Below are positions 9,001 through 17,984 of a stretch of 64,000 bases of DNA, piece after piece. The notes under the pieces were generated by a model. It made no database searches, was not told where the DNA came from, and saw only the letters and a program-made list of their open reading frames with translations. A program made the translations under genes and the position numbers. The number at the start of each line of letters is the position of its first letter. The stretch's first letter is position 1. This DNA comes from CAYRFF01 sp964423575 (lineage in GTDB: Bacteria > Bacteroidota > Bacteroidia > Chitinophagales > Saprospiraceae). The stretch covers positions 1-64,000 of the forward strand of contig CAYRFF010000013.1 in the NCBI GenBank assembly GCA_964423575.1, written 5' to 3'.

Positions 9001-10400
9001 TCATCTGAACCGTAATTATTATATACTGTCAGACTCACATCATAGACTCCTTCCTGGGCATAATAAACTATCGGATTCTTATCCGTTGACGTAGTCGGAG
9101 TACCACCTTCAAAATACCATTCATAAGAATCCGCATCTATGGAAGTATCATAAAACTGCACTGATTCACCGGCACATATAAATTGCCCATCAGAGCTAAA
9201 CCCTGCTATCGGTGGATTATTTCCTATGCTGCACGTGCGTAAGCAGTTTCCTCCCTTTTTAACAGGAATTTTATTATTTATAAGATTCTGTGACTCAATC
9301 GACCAATCTCTTGTATCACTGACCATAGGCGCCATGATATAGGGGGAGCCGGAAGGGTCATGATCATACCCCCAGTTATGTCCTATTTCATGCGCTGCGA
9401 GAACTCGTAGGTACTCAGAATACCAGGTAAAATCCGATAGTAAGTTATATTTATGCCAGTTATTACATATCACGTCTATCCACGCCAGACCGACAGTTGA
9501 GCCATCCAGTGTTCTTCCTGTCCATATTGTCCCGAGGCCATATTGAGAAGAAAATCCTCCGGCAAAGCCCCAATCCGTAAAACTATCCAACAAGTCGCTT
9601 GGGTTAGTTGAACTCGTCCATGGATCGCATCCACTGCAATCGACGATATAGGTTTCAACTATTACATATTTTATCTCATCATTAAACTCATCATCATAGC
9701 TCGAGTTCAAGTCATTGGTCACAGAAATAATAAAATTCTCAACGTCTGCTGTCGAGCCGTATTCCTGATACATTTTATAATCTGTAGCTACTGCGTAGGA
9801 CAGCTCCAGGCACTCTCCCATCAACATCATCTCTTCCACTTCATCAGGCTGTACCTGTACCTCGGTAGTACCACAAATTGCTTCTTCTATTTCTCCGGAA
9901 TCTTGAGTGTCGTATAGAACGAACAAATTATCCGGCAGACTTGCGTCAAATATCCGAGCAGGCTTTATGTAGTATTCAGCCTCCGGCGTCACAATAAAAC
10001 CGTGAAGGTAATTGGTATTCAAGGTGATTGTCGCAGGATACCCCTCAGTAGTATAACCGCGCATTGCGCTGGCTATCGGCGTGTCTATTCCATTTCCGGA
10101 TGCTGTCTGTCTCACATAGTTATGAGGAATAATGCCTGAATTATACAGCTGTAAAACAGTATTTATCTTACCGGCATTAATCGCTATATCAATTGCGGGA
10201 ATCTGATAATTATGCTCGGTGCGATATGCATCTATATCCGACAAATCCAGAGTGAATAGAGAATATTCTTTAAAACTCGCTGAGAGTATTCCCTCATTCA
10301 CATTTTCATTACTATTCCAGAGACTAGTAATAAGGGATTGAGCAGATGACAAGGATGCAAATACAAAGAGAGAGCATAATAGCAAGGCAAACTTCTTCAT
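6090..10400 (-). CDS. Secreted zinc metalloprotease, 12 PKD domains, T9SS type A sorting domain
   Basis: A 1436-residue paralogue of both neighbours. Signal peptide at residues 1-20, pro-region to about 200, catalytic domain with HEIGHNWGYDHD (H337, E338, H341, H347) and the same IMAP Met-turn at about 355-358. From about 397 there are twelve PKD domains in strict alternation: type A (W-T-F-x-G-G core, one Cys near its start) and type B (W-D-F-G-D-G core, one Cys near its end). The C-terminal 80 residues form a T9SS type A sorting domain (VYPNPF to YRKLIKQ). Unlike the 5-PKD paralogue it lacks the long unrecognised insert. Inference: a surface or released protease with a long stalk. The substrate cannot be told from sequence. 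Confidence 0.9.
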   Translation of the reverse strand: MKKFALLLCSLFVFASLSSAQSLITSLWNSNENVNEGILSASFKEYSLFTLDLSDIDAYRTEHNYQIPAIDIAINAGKINTVLQLYNSGIIPHNYVRQTASGNGIDTPIASAMRGYTTEGYPATITLNTNYLHGFIVTPEAEYYIKPARIFDASLPDNLFVLYDTQDSGEIEEAICGTTEVQVQPDEVEEMMLMGECLELSYAVATDYKMYQEYGSTADVENFIISVTNDLNSSYDDEFNDEIKYVIVETYIVDCSGCDPWTSSTNPSDLLDSFTDWGFAGGFSSQYGLGTIWTGRTLDGSTVGLAWIDVICNNWHKYNLLSDFTWYSEYLRVLAAHEIGHNWGYDHDPSGSPYIMAPMVSDTRDWSIESQNLINNKIPVKKGGNCLRTCSIGNNPPIAGFSSDGQFICAGESVQFYDTSIDADSYEWYFEGGTPTTSTDKNPIVYYAQEGVYDVSLTVYNNYGSDEITKTGYIQVMGLPEAYFTFNEIGLLVEFFNGSQNATSFQWDFGDGVMSTDVNPIHVYTQGGTYTVTLIASNDCGQSIYQVDVTVAGIPHADFSADVQEGCAPLTVTFENNSTEATSYEWTFDGGTPSTSTDINPVVTYFNAGTYNVYLVASNSSGEDIEVKNSYIIVKEKPTADFIAVTDGLTVVFTNNSQNADSYHWDFGDGNESMDIDPTHTYGASGDYTVILTAFNECGEVEKILNIGIGDYPNAQFTADKKVGCVPFEVEFQSLYDGEVNNYWWTFEGGNPASSTDANPVVTYENVGSFTVTLVVENNLGRDSLVKENYITVIDEPTADFSSVRNGLTIVFTNESLGADSYHWNFGDGNTSTEESPTHTYDESGEYVVTLTVSNECGEAQKSIRIAAGDFPNAQFSGSTTSGCVPLTVSFTNLYDGEVTGYWWTFQGGSPGSSTDESPEVTYNSAGTYDVTLIVENGLGRDTLIMENYISVNDKPTADFTSSTNGLTVTFTNNSQNADSYHWDFGDGNESTEASPTHTYSSDGDYTVVLTATNDCGSSTKTIVVGAGGFANAQFSVGETIGCAPFSVKMINQSSGNELEYEWTFNGGTPATSTEREPTVTYTSPGIYSIRLVAYNGISSDTLIREDYIEVLARPSADFEYTVEDETVTFVNLSQNADSYLWDFDDGNTSTEENPVHTYTDGLNSHNVTLTVYSQCGEVEKTVLILLGSPLDAQMAASTNKICAGGTVDFFDVSEGVVESRLWTFEGGQPASSTEENPIVSYNQPGRYRVTLEIGNVGGTDVIVQEDYITVIDVPRADFDYVIDGNQVQFIQKSTYAEQYRWDLGDGTIINNSQPSHKYGNVGSYTVKLRAMNTCGEDSIEKIIRITTAIDGLQGSQFRVYPNPFNDYLAIEFTDEISTETEISLIDLSGKVIVQKKVDTLSADKLHIAIEGIHPGVYVLQVKNQEGTIYRKLIKQ

Positions 10401-10485
10401 AAGGACAAGACTATATTAATTGATTACTAGAGTATTCAGGGAATACTTTTTTTACGATTCATAAATTTATGAAAATTTACGACAT

Positions 10486-10493
10486 CAAACCTA
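10486..10493 (-). promoter_or_regulatory. Possible -7 box upstream of the 12-PKD protease gene
   Basis: TAGGTTTG on the minus strand fits the Bacteroidota -7 consensus TAnnTTTG and lies about 85 bases before the start codon. No TTG is seen at the expected -33 spacing, so support is weak. Confidence 0.3.
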
Positions 10494-10566
10494 AGGTAAA
10501 ATACAATTACTTTACTTTTTACAGCTTTTGCGAAGCGGGAATGCGAGAATTGGATATATTGATATA

Positions 10567-10610
10567 GGAAAGGTATGATTTAGCTTATGACAATTAAATC
10601 ATACCTTTCC
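10567..10610 (-). terminator. Perfect 16-bp inverted repeat after the 16-PKD protease gene
   Basis: GGAAAGGTATGATTTA (10567-10582) and its exact reverse complement (10595-10610) flank a 12-base loop, 7 bases past the stop of the minus-strand gene. The stem is long but AT-rich and lacks a clear T-tract, so it may end transcription or protect the 3' end. Confidence 0.55.
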
Positions 10611-10617
10611 ATCATTT

Positions 10618-13600
10618 CTATTGCTTGATAAGCTTTCTGAAATCGACTTTTCCGTCGTTATTTAATTTCAGAATATACATGCCGGGCACAATACCTGACA
10701 AACTTATTCTTTTAATCATTGCTGATTCTACATAAAATTCTTCCTGCAGAACAACTCTTCCGCTCATGTCGGTAACTGCAAGTGCAACCTTGCCACTTAA
10801 TGCGTCTGCAAACTGAACATTAATCTGGTCATTAAACGGATTAGGATATACTTTAAAGTCGATTCCTCCCGGATTAACAACAGCAGTGATTATCTCAATC
10901 TGCTTACTTATAGTATCGGCCCCACAGATATTGCTCGCAATAAGCTGTACAGTATAATTACCGCTTGCCTCATATCTTATTCCCGGCTCTGATCCATTTT
11001 CCAGTGTCCCGTTTCCAAAGTTCCAGCGATATTCATCTGCAAATATGGAATTCTGAATAAATTTCACACTATCTCCGATTATTTCATAATCAAAGTCGGC
11101 AACCGGAACATCAATGACCGTAATGAAATCCTTTTCAAAAATTGTATCAGATCCATTTACGTTTTCCACTATAAGTGTTACGCTATACCTTCCTGTCTGA
11201 TTATATTGAACAGTCGGATTCTGCTGACCGGAAGTCTCTGGGTCCCCGCCTTCAAATATCCATTTTCTCGTTCCGATTACACCTTCAGATATATCATAGA
11301 ATGTCAGACTTGTTCCCACGCATATCTTACGTGATTCTGCATCTATCTTAGCTACAGGAGGCAATGTATTATCAATCAGAATGGTTTTACTTACCGTATC
11401 ACATTGATTGAAGACAGTAAGAGTAATTTCATGTCCGTTAACGCCGCCCTCATAGACGTGAACGGGGTTTTTCTCCACACTTTCATTACCATCACCAAAA
11501 TCCCAGTGATAAGAATCACCATGTCTGGAAAGGTTATTAAAGGACACTGTATCATTACTTACTTCAAAGTTAAAATCCGCGATAGGCAATGGAAGTACTT
11601 CAATGAGACTTTCCCTGACTATCGTATCAGAAGATACCGCGTTATATGCTATTAACTGTACGCTGTATGTTCCCGCCTCTGTATAAATCACTTCGGGGTT
11701 TTCTTCGGTAGAACTTGCTGGACTTCCACCATCAAAGGACCACAAGTAGCTTAAATCATCACCGCTGGACTCATTATTCATTTGCACAATTAAAGGAGCA
11801 CATCCCACAACTTGCCCTGCAGTAAAGCCGGCAGTAGCCGGACGCATAAAATGCAATTGTCTTTCAATCGTATCACTGCCACAGGCATTATATGCGATAA
11901 GGCTTACAAGGTAATCACCATAATCTGCATAAGTATGAACAGGATTCTCCTCCGTGGAGGTATTTCCATCGCCAAAGCTCCACAAGAGGCTTGAATAATT
12001 ACCTTCCACTTCCTCAGTAAAGCTCGTTGTCAGACCTGATGTAACATAAGAGAAATCACTTATAGCCACATCTCCTACAGAAATAAAGTTCTCTTTAATT
12101 ACCGTATCTCTTCCCAGTCCATTCTCGACAATAAGCATTACCTCATAAGAACCGACAGCATTGTACGTTACAGTTGGTTCAGCTTGAGTACTTGTGGCTG
12201 GCACTCCACCTTCAAATGTCCACAAATAGCTGCTTACATCACCATCATACAGATTGGTAAACGTAACTGTAAACGGTACACAACCATTAGTTCCTGAAGC
12301 AGTAAACTGAGCATTAGGGAAGTCTCCTACTCCGAGTTTTCTCGTTTTTTCCGTACTTCCACATTCATTGGTAGCAGTTAAAGTAACAGTATATTCGCCT
12401 GACTCCGCATAAGTATGCGTAGGGTTTTCCTGCGTAGAAGTATTTCCATCACCAAAGTTCCAGTGATAAGAATCTGCGCCCTGGGAGTTATTTGCGAAAG
12501 CTACTGTCAGACCATCCGTAGTCGCCGTAAAATCAGCTATAGGCCTATCTTTAACAGTGATATAATCCTTTCTGACCTTGGTATCTTCACCGGATGAATT
12601 AGTCACTTTAAGACTTACGTCAAATGTGCCTGCTGAATTATATGTAATTGTCGGACTTGCTTCGGTGCTTGTCGCCGGGGTTCCTCCTTCAAATGTCCAG
12701 AGATAAGTCTCTCCTTCAGTCGAATTGTTTTGGAACTTGACCGTCATCGGCAGACATCCCTCAAGTTTATCCGCAGAAAAATCTGCAACGGGTATTCCTA
12801 CAACCTGAATTTCACGCTGATAAACAGCATCTCCACAAGCATTGCTTGCCGTTAAAGTTACTGTATAACTTCCACCTTGTGTGTAAGTATGTACCGGATT
12901 TTTAACAGTACTGGCATTCCCATCCCCAAAGTTCCAGTGATAGGTATCCGCATCCTGAGAAGTATTATTAAATGTCACTGTCAACCCACTGATTGTCTGA
13001 GTAAACGATGCTGTAGGCTTATCTTTAACAGTGATATAATCCTCGCGTACAATTATGTCCTCCCCTACATTATTGGTCACTTTAAGACTTACGTCAAATG
13101 TCCCAACTGAGTTATAGGTAACCGTAGGATTTTCCAATGTACTTGTTGCCGGAGTTCCTCCCTGGAATGTCCATAGATAACTATCTCCTCCACTAGAGAG
13201 ATTGCTGAACTGGACAGTCATAGGTACACAGCCATCAGATATATTAGCAGAAAAATCAGCTGTCGGCGCCCCTAACACATTAACCTGATATTCATACACA
13301 TTCTCACCACAGTCGCTGATAGCTGTCAATCTTATTGTATAACTACCCTCAGTTATATATGTATGAATCGGGTTTATCTCTGTACTTTCTGTACCATCTC
13401 CAAAATCCCAATGATAGCTTGTAGCATTCTGAGATGTATTTTCAAATATTGCAAAAAGACCTACCAGCTCCACATTAAAGGAGGCAACAGGATTAGGCAA
13501 TATTGTGATATATCCTACTTCAGTCTTGGTATCTGAACCTGCCGGATTTTCTACTTTCAGGCTTACTGTAAATGTTCCCGGCTGATTATAGGTAACGACA

Positions 13601-15900
13601 GGATTTTGTAAAGCTGATGTAGATGGGGTTCCTCCCTCAAATGTCCATGAGTAGCTATCTGCTCCAAAGGATAAATTATAATATAAAACCTGCTCTCCTA
13701 CGCAAGCCTCAATCTTGTTTGATGAGAAATCTGCTAAAGGTGCAGCTACAATATTAACTGTGACAGTATAATAATCCACACCACAATCATTGATTGCTGA
13801 TAATGTAACAGTATAATCACCACCCGAGCTATATGTATGAACCGGATTCGTCTCTGTACTTTCTTGTCCATCTCCAAAATCCCAGTGATAGCTCGTAGCG
13901 TTCTGAGATGTATTCTCAAACATTACAAATGGTCCATCTACATTATAATTAAATGATGCTGTAGGAGTCGGGCTAACCGTAATATATCCGACATTTATTT
14001 TCTGATTAGAACCAGAGTGATTTGTTACTCTTAAGGTCACGTTAAATACTCCCGGACTATTATAAGTCACTATAGGATTACTGAAGTCGGAAGTGCCGGG
14101 TGTACCTCCTTCAAATGTCCATTCGTATTCCTCCGCATATTGCGACAAATCAAAAAACATCACCTCATCTCCCACACATATTTGCTTGGCACTTGCATCA
14201 AAGTCCGCAATAGGAACCGGCACCGCGATTACTGAATGTTGGATTGATTTACTTCCGCAATGGTTAGTTACTGTTAATGTTACAGTATAAGTCCCCGGTG
14301 TAGAATAAGTGTAGACCGGGTTTTCCTGAGTGGAAGTACCACCATCACCAAAGTTCCAGTTGTAACCGGTAATATTGGGTCCCGTGGATTCATTAAAGAA
14401 CGATACTTCTAGTTCATTCGTCACAAAGGAGAACGCAGCTTCAGGTACGTCTTCTACAGTAATATACGCGACTTTAGTCTCAGTGCCACTACCGAAATCA
14501 TTTTCCGCAGTCAGAGTCACATTGTAAACTCCAGGCGTAGTGTAAACTACGGTCGGATTTTTCTGATGAGAAGTCTGAGGACTTCCGCCCGGAAATGACC
14601 ATGTCCATGTATGTGGATCATTGGTGGATAAATCCGTAAAATTCACAGTCAGAGGCGCACATCCCTCCGTTACATTTGAAGTGAAATCCGCAACGGGAGC
14701 ACTGCTGACTCCGCATGGTTCGAAGCAGGATCCTCCCAGATTCCCTAAAATCTTGTTATTAATAGTATTAATTGAATTGGAAGACCACAGATTGGTGTTA
14801 TTTACGGCAGGCGCCATTATGTAAGGAGAACCTTGCGCATCATGTTGGCAACCAAAGTTGTGACCTATCTCGTGAGCAGTCATCACTCGCAGAAAGTTAT
14901 GGTTAGTAGTAAAGTCCTGCAGACAATTATATCTGTTATATCCACAAAGTGTGTTAAGCCAGGCAATACCTACTGTACCACCATTGAAGTTCCTGTTAGT
15001 CCAGCAACTCGCCACGTCGTGATGTGCAGAGAATCCGCTGGAGCTTCTTGCCCAATTAGAAAAACTCCCCAAAAATGTACTTGCATCTGTCGAGGCAGTC
15101 CATGGATCACAGCCATTGCAGTCCACAATATATGTTTCGATAATTACATAACGTATTTCATGCACAAAGTCACTTGAGTAATTGGTTTCCATATTATTGG
15201 TTACCGTAGTCATGTGGTTTAGTACACCGGCAACTGAACCGTACTTCTGATACATTTTATAATCAGATGCGAGAGCATATTCAAGTTCATAGCAAGCTGT
15301 CGGAGCAGCTAACCCGCCTTCCTCTACATCCGGCATGTCTGCAGGGGAATCGGTTCCACATAATACATCTTTTTCTTCTACAGCATCATCTTTATCGTAA
15401 ATAATGAACAAGGTCGATGATGCATTTTCATCATAACGATTAAGTGCATCAATAAAGTAGAGTGTTTCTCCGTCCACTATAAATCCGGAAATAAAGTTAT
15501 GATTAATTGTCAGCCGTGACTCCTGTCCTTCTTCAGTCTGACCATACATTGGACTGGGTATCGTGCCATCAGGTTGCGCACCGGAAGAGGTTGTCAGCCG
15601 GTAATCTTCAGAAATCAGCCCTGAATTATATAAATGCAGAGTCGTAATAAATGGTCCGGCATTAAGCTGGATGTCGATTGATTCAATCTGATCATTTATT
15701 CCGGTCTGGAATTCTGAGATATCAGATAAATCCAAATAGAAAACATCATATTTCTTAATACGTGTTTCAATTGAATCCGTACTATATTGAAACTCCCTGA
15801 TAGCTTCTGTTTCAGATAACTTATAACTAGCTATCTGCTGACTATATATACTTGTATTAAATAAAAAAGCTAATAGCAGAAGGAGATAAAAATTCTTCAT
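10618..15900 (-). CDS. Secreted zinc metalloprotease, 16 PKD domains, T9SS type A sorting domain
   Basis: The largest of the three paralogues, 1760 residues. Signal peptide 1-20, pro-region, catalytic domain with HEIGHNFGCQHD (H343, E344, H347, H353) and Met in IMAP (M362). Sixteen PKD domains follow from about residue 402 as eight A-B pairs, then a T9SS type A sorting domain (VYPNPF to FRKLIKQ). At every B-to-A junction the Cys of NxCG-like B ends and the Cys of the next A start are 27 residues apart. It probably heads the tandem series; each gene has its own downstream hairpin, so they need not form one operon. Known for PKD: beta-sandwich modules found in extracellular proteins; here they presumably act as spacer or binding stalk. 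Confidence 0.9.
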   Translation of the reverse strand: MKNFYLLLLLAFLFNTSIYSQQIASYKLSETEAIREFQYSTDSIETRIKKYDVFYLDLSDISEFQTGINDQIESIDIQLNAGPFITTLHLYNSGLISEDYRLTTSSGAQPDGTIPSPMYGQTEEGQESRLTINHNFISGFIVDGETLYFIDALNRYDENASSTLFIIYDKDDAVEEKDVLCGTDSPADMPDVEEGGLAAPTACYELEYALASDYKMYQKYGSVAGVLNHMTTVTNNMETNYSSDFVHEIRYVIIETYIVDCNGCDPWTASTDASTFLGSFSNWARSSSGFSAHHDVASCWTNRNFNGGTVGIAWLNTLCGYNRYNCLQDFTTNHNFLRVMTAHEIGHNFGCQHDAQGSPYIMAPAVNNTNLWSSNSINTINNKILGNLGGSCFEPCGVSSAPVADFTSNVTEGCAPLTVNFTDLSTNDPHTWTWSFPGGSPQTSHQKNPTVVYTTPGVYNVTLTAENDFGSGTETKVAYITVEDVPEAAFSFVTNELEVSFFNESTGPNITGYNWNFGDGGTSTQENPVYTYSTPGTYTVTLTVTNHCGSKSIQHSVIAVPVPIADFDASAKQICVGDEVMFFDLSQYAEEYEWTFEGGTPGTSDFSNPIVTYNSPGVFNVTLRVTNHSGSNQKINVGYITVSPTPTASFNYNVDGPFVMFENTSQNATSYHWDFGDGQESTETNPVHTYSSGGDYTVTLSAINDCGVDYYTVTVNIVAAPLADFSSNKIEACVGEQVLYYNLSFGADSYSWTFEGGTPSTSALQNPVVTYNQPGTFTVSLKVENPAGSDTKTEVGYITILPNPVASFNVELVGLFAIFENTSQNATSYHWDFGDGTESTEINPIHTYITEGSYTIRLTAISDCGENVYEYQVNVLGAPTADFSANISDGCVPMTVQFSNLSSGGDSYLWTFQGGTPATSTLENPTVTYNSVGTFDVSLKVTNNVGEDIIVREDYITVKDKPTASFTQTISGLTVTFNNTSQDADTYHWNFGDGNASTVKNPVHTYTQGGSYTVTLTASNACGDAVYQREIQVVGIPVADFSADKLEGCLPMTVKFQNNSTEGETYLWTFEGGTPATSTEASPTITYNSAGTFDVSLKVTNSSGEDTKVRKDYITVKDRPIADFTATTDGLTVAFANNSQGADSYHWNFGDGNTSTQENPTHTYAESGEYTVTLTATNECGSTEKTRKLGVGDFPNAQFTASGTNGCVPFTVTFTNLYDGDVSSYLWTFEGGVPATSTQAEPTVTYNAVGSYEVMLIVENGLGRDTVIKENFISVGDVAISDFSYVTSGLTTSFTEEVEGNYSSLLWSFGDGNTSTEENPVHTYADYGDYLVSLIAYNACGSDTIERQLHFMRPATAGFTAGQVVGCAPLIVQMNNESSGDDLSYLWSFDGGSPASSTEENPEVIYTEAGTYSVQLIAYNAVSSDTIVRESLIEVLPLPIADFNFEVSNDTVSFNNLSRHGDSYHWDFGDGNESVEKNPVHVYEGGVNGHEITLTVFNQCDTVSKTILIDNTLPPVAKIDAESRKICVGTSLTFYDISEGVIGTRKWIFEGGDPETSGQQNPTVQYNQTGRYSVTLIVENVNGSDTIFEKDFITVIDVPVADFDYEIIGDSVKFIQNSIFADEYRWNFGNGTLENGSEPGIRYEASGNYTVQLIASNICGADTISKQIEIITAVVNPGGIDFKVYPNPFNDQINVQFADALSGKVALAVTDMSGRVVLQEEFYVESAMIKRISLSGIVPGMYILKLNNDGKVDFRKLIKQ

Positions 15901-16163
15901 AACTATAATAAGATTGATGTGATAAGATACTTAGAAGCTACAAATATTAAAAAAATATTAGAGATAAATAGATATATCCTGTAAAATCTTCTCAGATGCT
16001 ATATAAATTAAAGCATTTCATCTACCAATAAGACTTATTGGTTTAAGAATGTTGAAATAAAACCGGATTTATACTCTTAAAATCCTTATCCTCGTTTAAA
16101 CTTTGACAGCTTTAAAGCATTTAGAACTTTAACAACTTGTGAATAAACCCTGAAAAAAGATTT

Positions 16164-16724
16164 ATGAAAAAAATTTCAACACTTACGCTGATCCTATTCA
16201 TGGTGCTTGCTCTGTCCTTCAATGCAGAAGCTCAGAAAAAACCCAAGAAAAAGAAAAACTCCGTTGACTTCATGGAAAATGTCTGGTATGGGGCTAATCT
16301 AGGCCTTGGTCTGGGCGGAAATAATTATGAAACTTTTTTTGCGCTTGAATTCTCTCCTATGGCAGGGTATAAACTTACCGAGCGACTATCAGCAGGTCCG
16401 AGAATTATATTTGAATATGGCCACATGCGCTTACGCTACACTACCGGCATTCAGAAGTTAAATCTTTTCTCCTATGGAGGCGGCGCACTCATACGCTTTA
16501 AAGTACTAGAACAGCTCTTTCTACACGGAGAAGGAAATATAGTAAGAGACCAGTATATCACAACATCTCTTACCAAGGAATCGCTCGTGCGGCCGCATGT
16601 ATTACTAGGAATCGGCTATAATGCCGGTGGTGGAGAAATTATGATTCTGTATGACTTCTTACATCCCAATGATGAACTTATGCTTCCATTTGAAATAAGA
16701 GTCGGCTATACTATAAATTTCTGA
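16164..16724 (+). CDS. Outer-membrane beta-barrel protein
   Basis: A 186-residue protein with a clear signal peptide (about residues 1-23, ending AEA-Q), a Lys-rich linker (KKPKKKKN), then amphipathic beta strands with Gly-rich turns and a final strand ending in Phe (GYTINF), as expected for a protein inserted by the BAM complex. The length fits an 8-strand barrel. I do not recognise a specific family or substrate. It stands alone between the protease cluster (opposite strand) and a convergent kinase gene 27 bases downstream. Confidence 0.65.
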   Translation: MKKISTLTLILFMVLALSFNAEAQKKPKKKKNSVDFMENVWYGANLGLGLGGNNYETFFALEFSPMAGYKLTERLSAGPRIIFEYGHMRLRYTTGIQKLNLFSYGGGALIRFKVLEQLFLHGEGNIVRDQYITTSLTKESLVRPHVLLGIGYNAGGGEIMILYDFLHPNDELMLPFEIRVGYTINF

Positions 16725-16751
16725 TTCTGATAAAAGGGAGATAGTAGCAAT

Positions 16752-17270
16752 TTATCTTAACCCCTCTACAGCTTGTATTGCAAGCCTGAGTCTATTTTCT
16801 TCATCACCTCTTATAACTGCATAATTCAGTTTAAGGCTACCAAGGATATCCACATATCTTTCGTAGAGCTCCCATCTATCATCCGGGTTTTCTCTGAGGG
16901 GATCGTACTCCCACGGGATATCGGGAGCACATAAGAGATAGAAGTTTTCCCTGTATAAACTCAGATGTGATTTTATCCATGGCTCACATTTTCCATAACG
17001 TACTTCCATCCATATACGCATGACGAGTAACCAGGTATCTGAAAATATAAACGGAGCGGCATTATACCTGTTATTGAGTAGGTTTATCGTTTCCAGCCGT
17101 GATATATCAATGAGATCAGTATAATTATAATCTCTTTTTATCCCGGGCAGATACCAGCGTGCAACCTCATCGACCATTGGCATTCCATAATTAATCGACA
17201 ATGCCTCCGTCAGAGTTGACTTTCCTGAGGATTCGGGGCCGGTAATAATGACAAATTGAGATTTGCGCAA
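16752..17270 (-). CDS. NadR-type ATP-binding kinase (nicotinamide riboside kinase-like)
   Basis: A 172-residue P-loop protein. GPESSGKST at residues 11-19 is the Walker A motif in the form typical of the C-terminal kinase domain of NadR; MVDEVARWYL at about 32-41 and FSDTWLLVMRIW match later conserved segments of that family. In NadR this domain phosphorylates nicotinamide riboside to NMN; here the adenylyltransferase domain and the DNA-binding domain are absent, so it would be the kinase alone. No NAD-pathway or transporter gene is next to it, so the substrate is inferred from family only. An alternative is a general nucleoside-type kinase of the AAA_28 group. Confidence 0.65.
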   Translation of the reverse strand: MRKSQFVIITGPESSGKSTLTEALSINYGMPMVDEVARWYLPGIKRDYNYTDLIDISRLETINLLNNRYNAAPFIFSDTWLLVMRIWMEVRYGKCEPWIKSHLSLYRENFYLLCAPDIPWEYDPLRENPDDRWELYERYVDILGSLKLNYAVIRGDEENRLRLAIQAVEGLR

Positions 17271-17390
17271 GCTGAAAGAATTTTAAGACTTTCGTCAAAT
17301 ATCTTGTTAATACCTTGCTTATGGAAACTTTTTTAATGGAATTTTTGATTATAATACTTTAACTTTTTCAGGAAATGTTTATATTTCGCT

Positions 17391-17984
17391 ATGCATGATA
17401 TAGAACCATATTACAAGTGGCGCGACTTATATGTTGCAGCGGAGGATGAAAAATCTCCATTCTACGGCCGGACTTACGACGAATTTTATTTCACCAATGC
17501 GGTATACAATTACGTCATACACCCGCAATGGGATGATTTTGGCTCTTCTACACTTTATTCCAAAGTCCTTTTTGCTGATTACGATGAGCAGTTTGCGATT
17601 ATCGAATTAATAGGAGAATGGAACGATTGTATTACCAATGACATAATGTTTCTCAAGAGCAATCTGATTGACTTTATGCAAGAGGAGGGAATAAATAAAT
17701 TTGTCATAATCTGCGAGAACGTACTCAACTTTCATGCGTCTGATGATTGCTATTATGAAGAATGGTTTCACGATATCGCGGATGAAGGGGGCTGGATATG
17801 TCTGTTAAACCTTCTGGATCATGTGGAGAATGAAATGCGGCAGGAGCATCTATCCTACTATATGAACTTTGGGTATGAATATAACGGCTTTAACTGGCGC
17901 GCACTTGAGCCGCAACATGTTCTCAGAAAAATTGAATTCATATTGAATAACCAGCAGAAAACCCTCTCTTACAATTATGATTGA
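17391..17984 (+). CDS. Conserved acidic protein coupled to era, function unknown
   Basis: A 197-residue acidic protein rich in Tyr, Trp, Phe, Asp and Glu, with no signal peptide or membrane segment, so probably cytoplasmic. It has several Cys (for example in WNDC and SDDCYYEEW) but no recognisable metal motif. Its last 8 bases overlap the start of era (17977-17984), which points to translational coupling and a possible shared role in ribosome assembly or its control; that is inference from position only. I do not recognise a named family. Confidence 0.6.
   Translation: MHDIEPYYKWRDLYVAAEDEKSPFYGRTYDEFYFTNAVYNYVIHPQWDDFGSSTLYSKVLFADYDEQFAIIELIGEWNDCITNDIMFLKSNLIDFMQEEGINKFVIICENVLNFHASDDCYYEEWFHDIADEGGWICLLNLLDHVENEMRQEHLSYYMNFGYEYNGFNWRALEPQHVLRKIEFILNNQQKTLSYNYD

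Noticed and set aside
6090..15900. Regular DNA periodicity that might suggest a repeat array or CRISPR
   Set aside because: The period is that of PKD coding units of about 210-250 bases; there are no short identical repeats with unique spacers.
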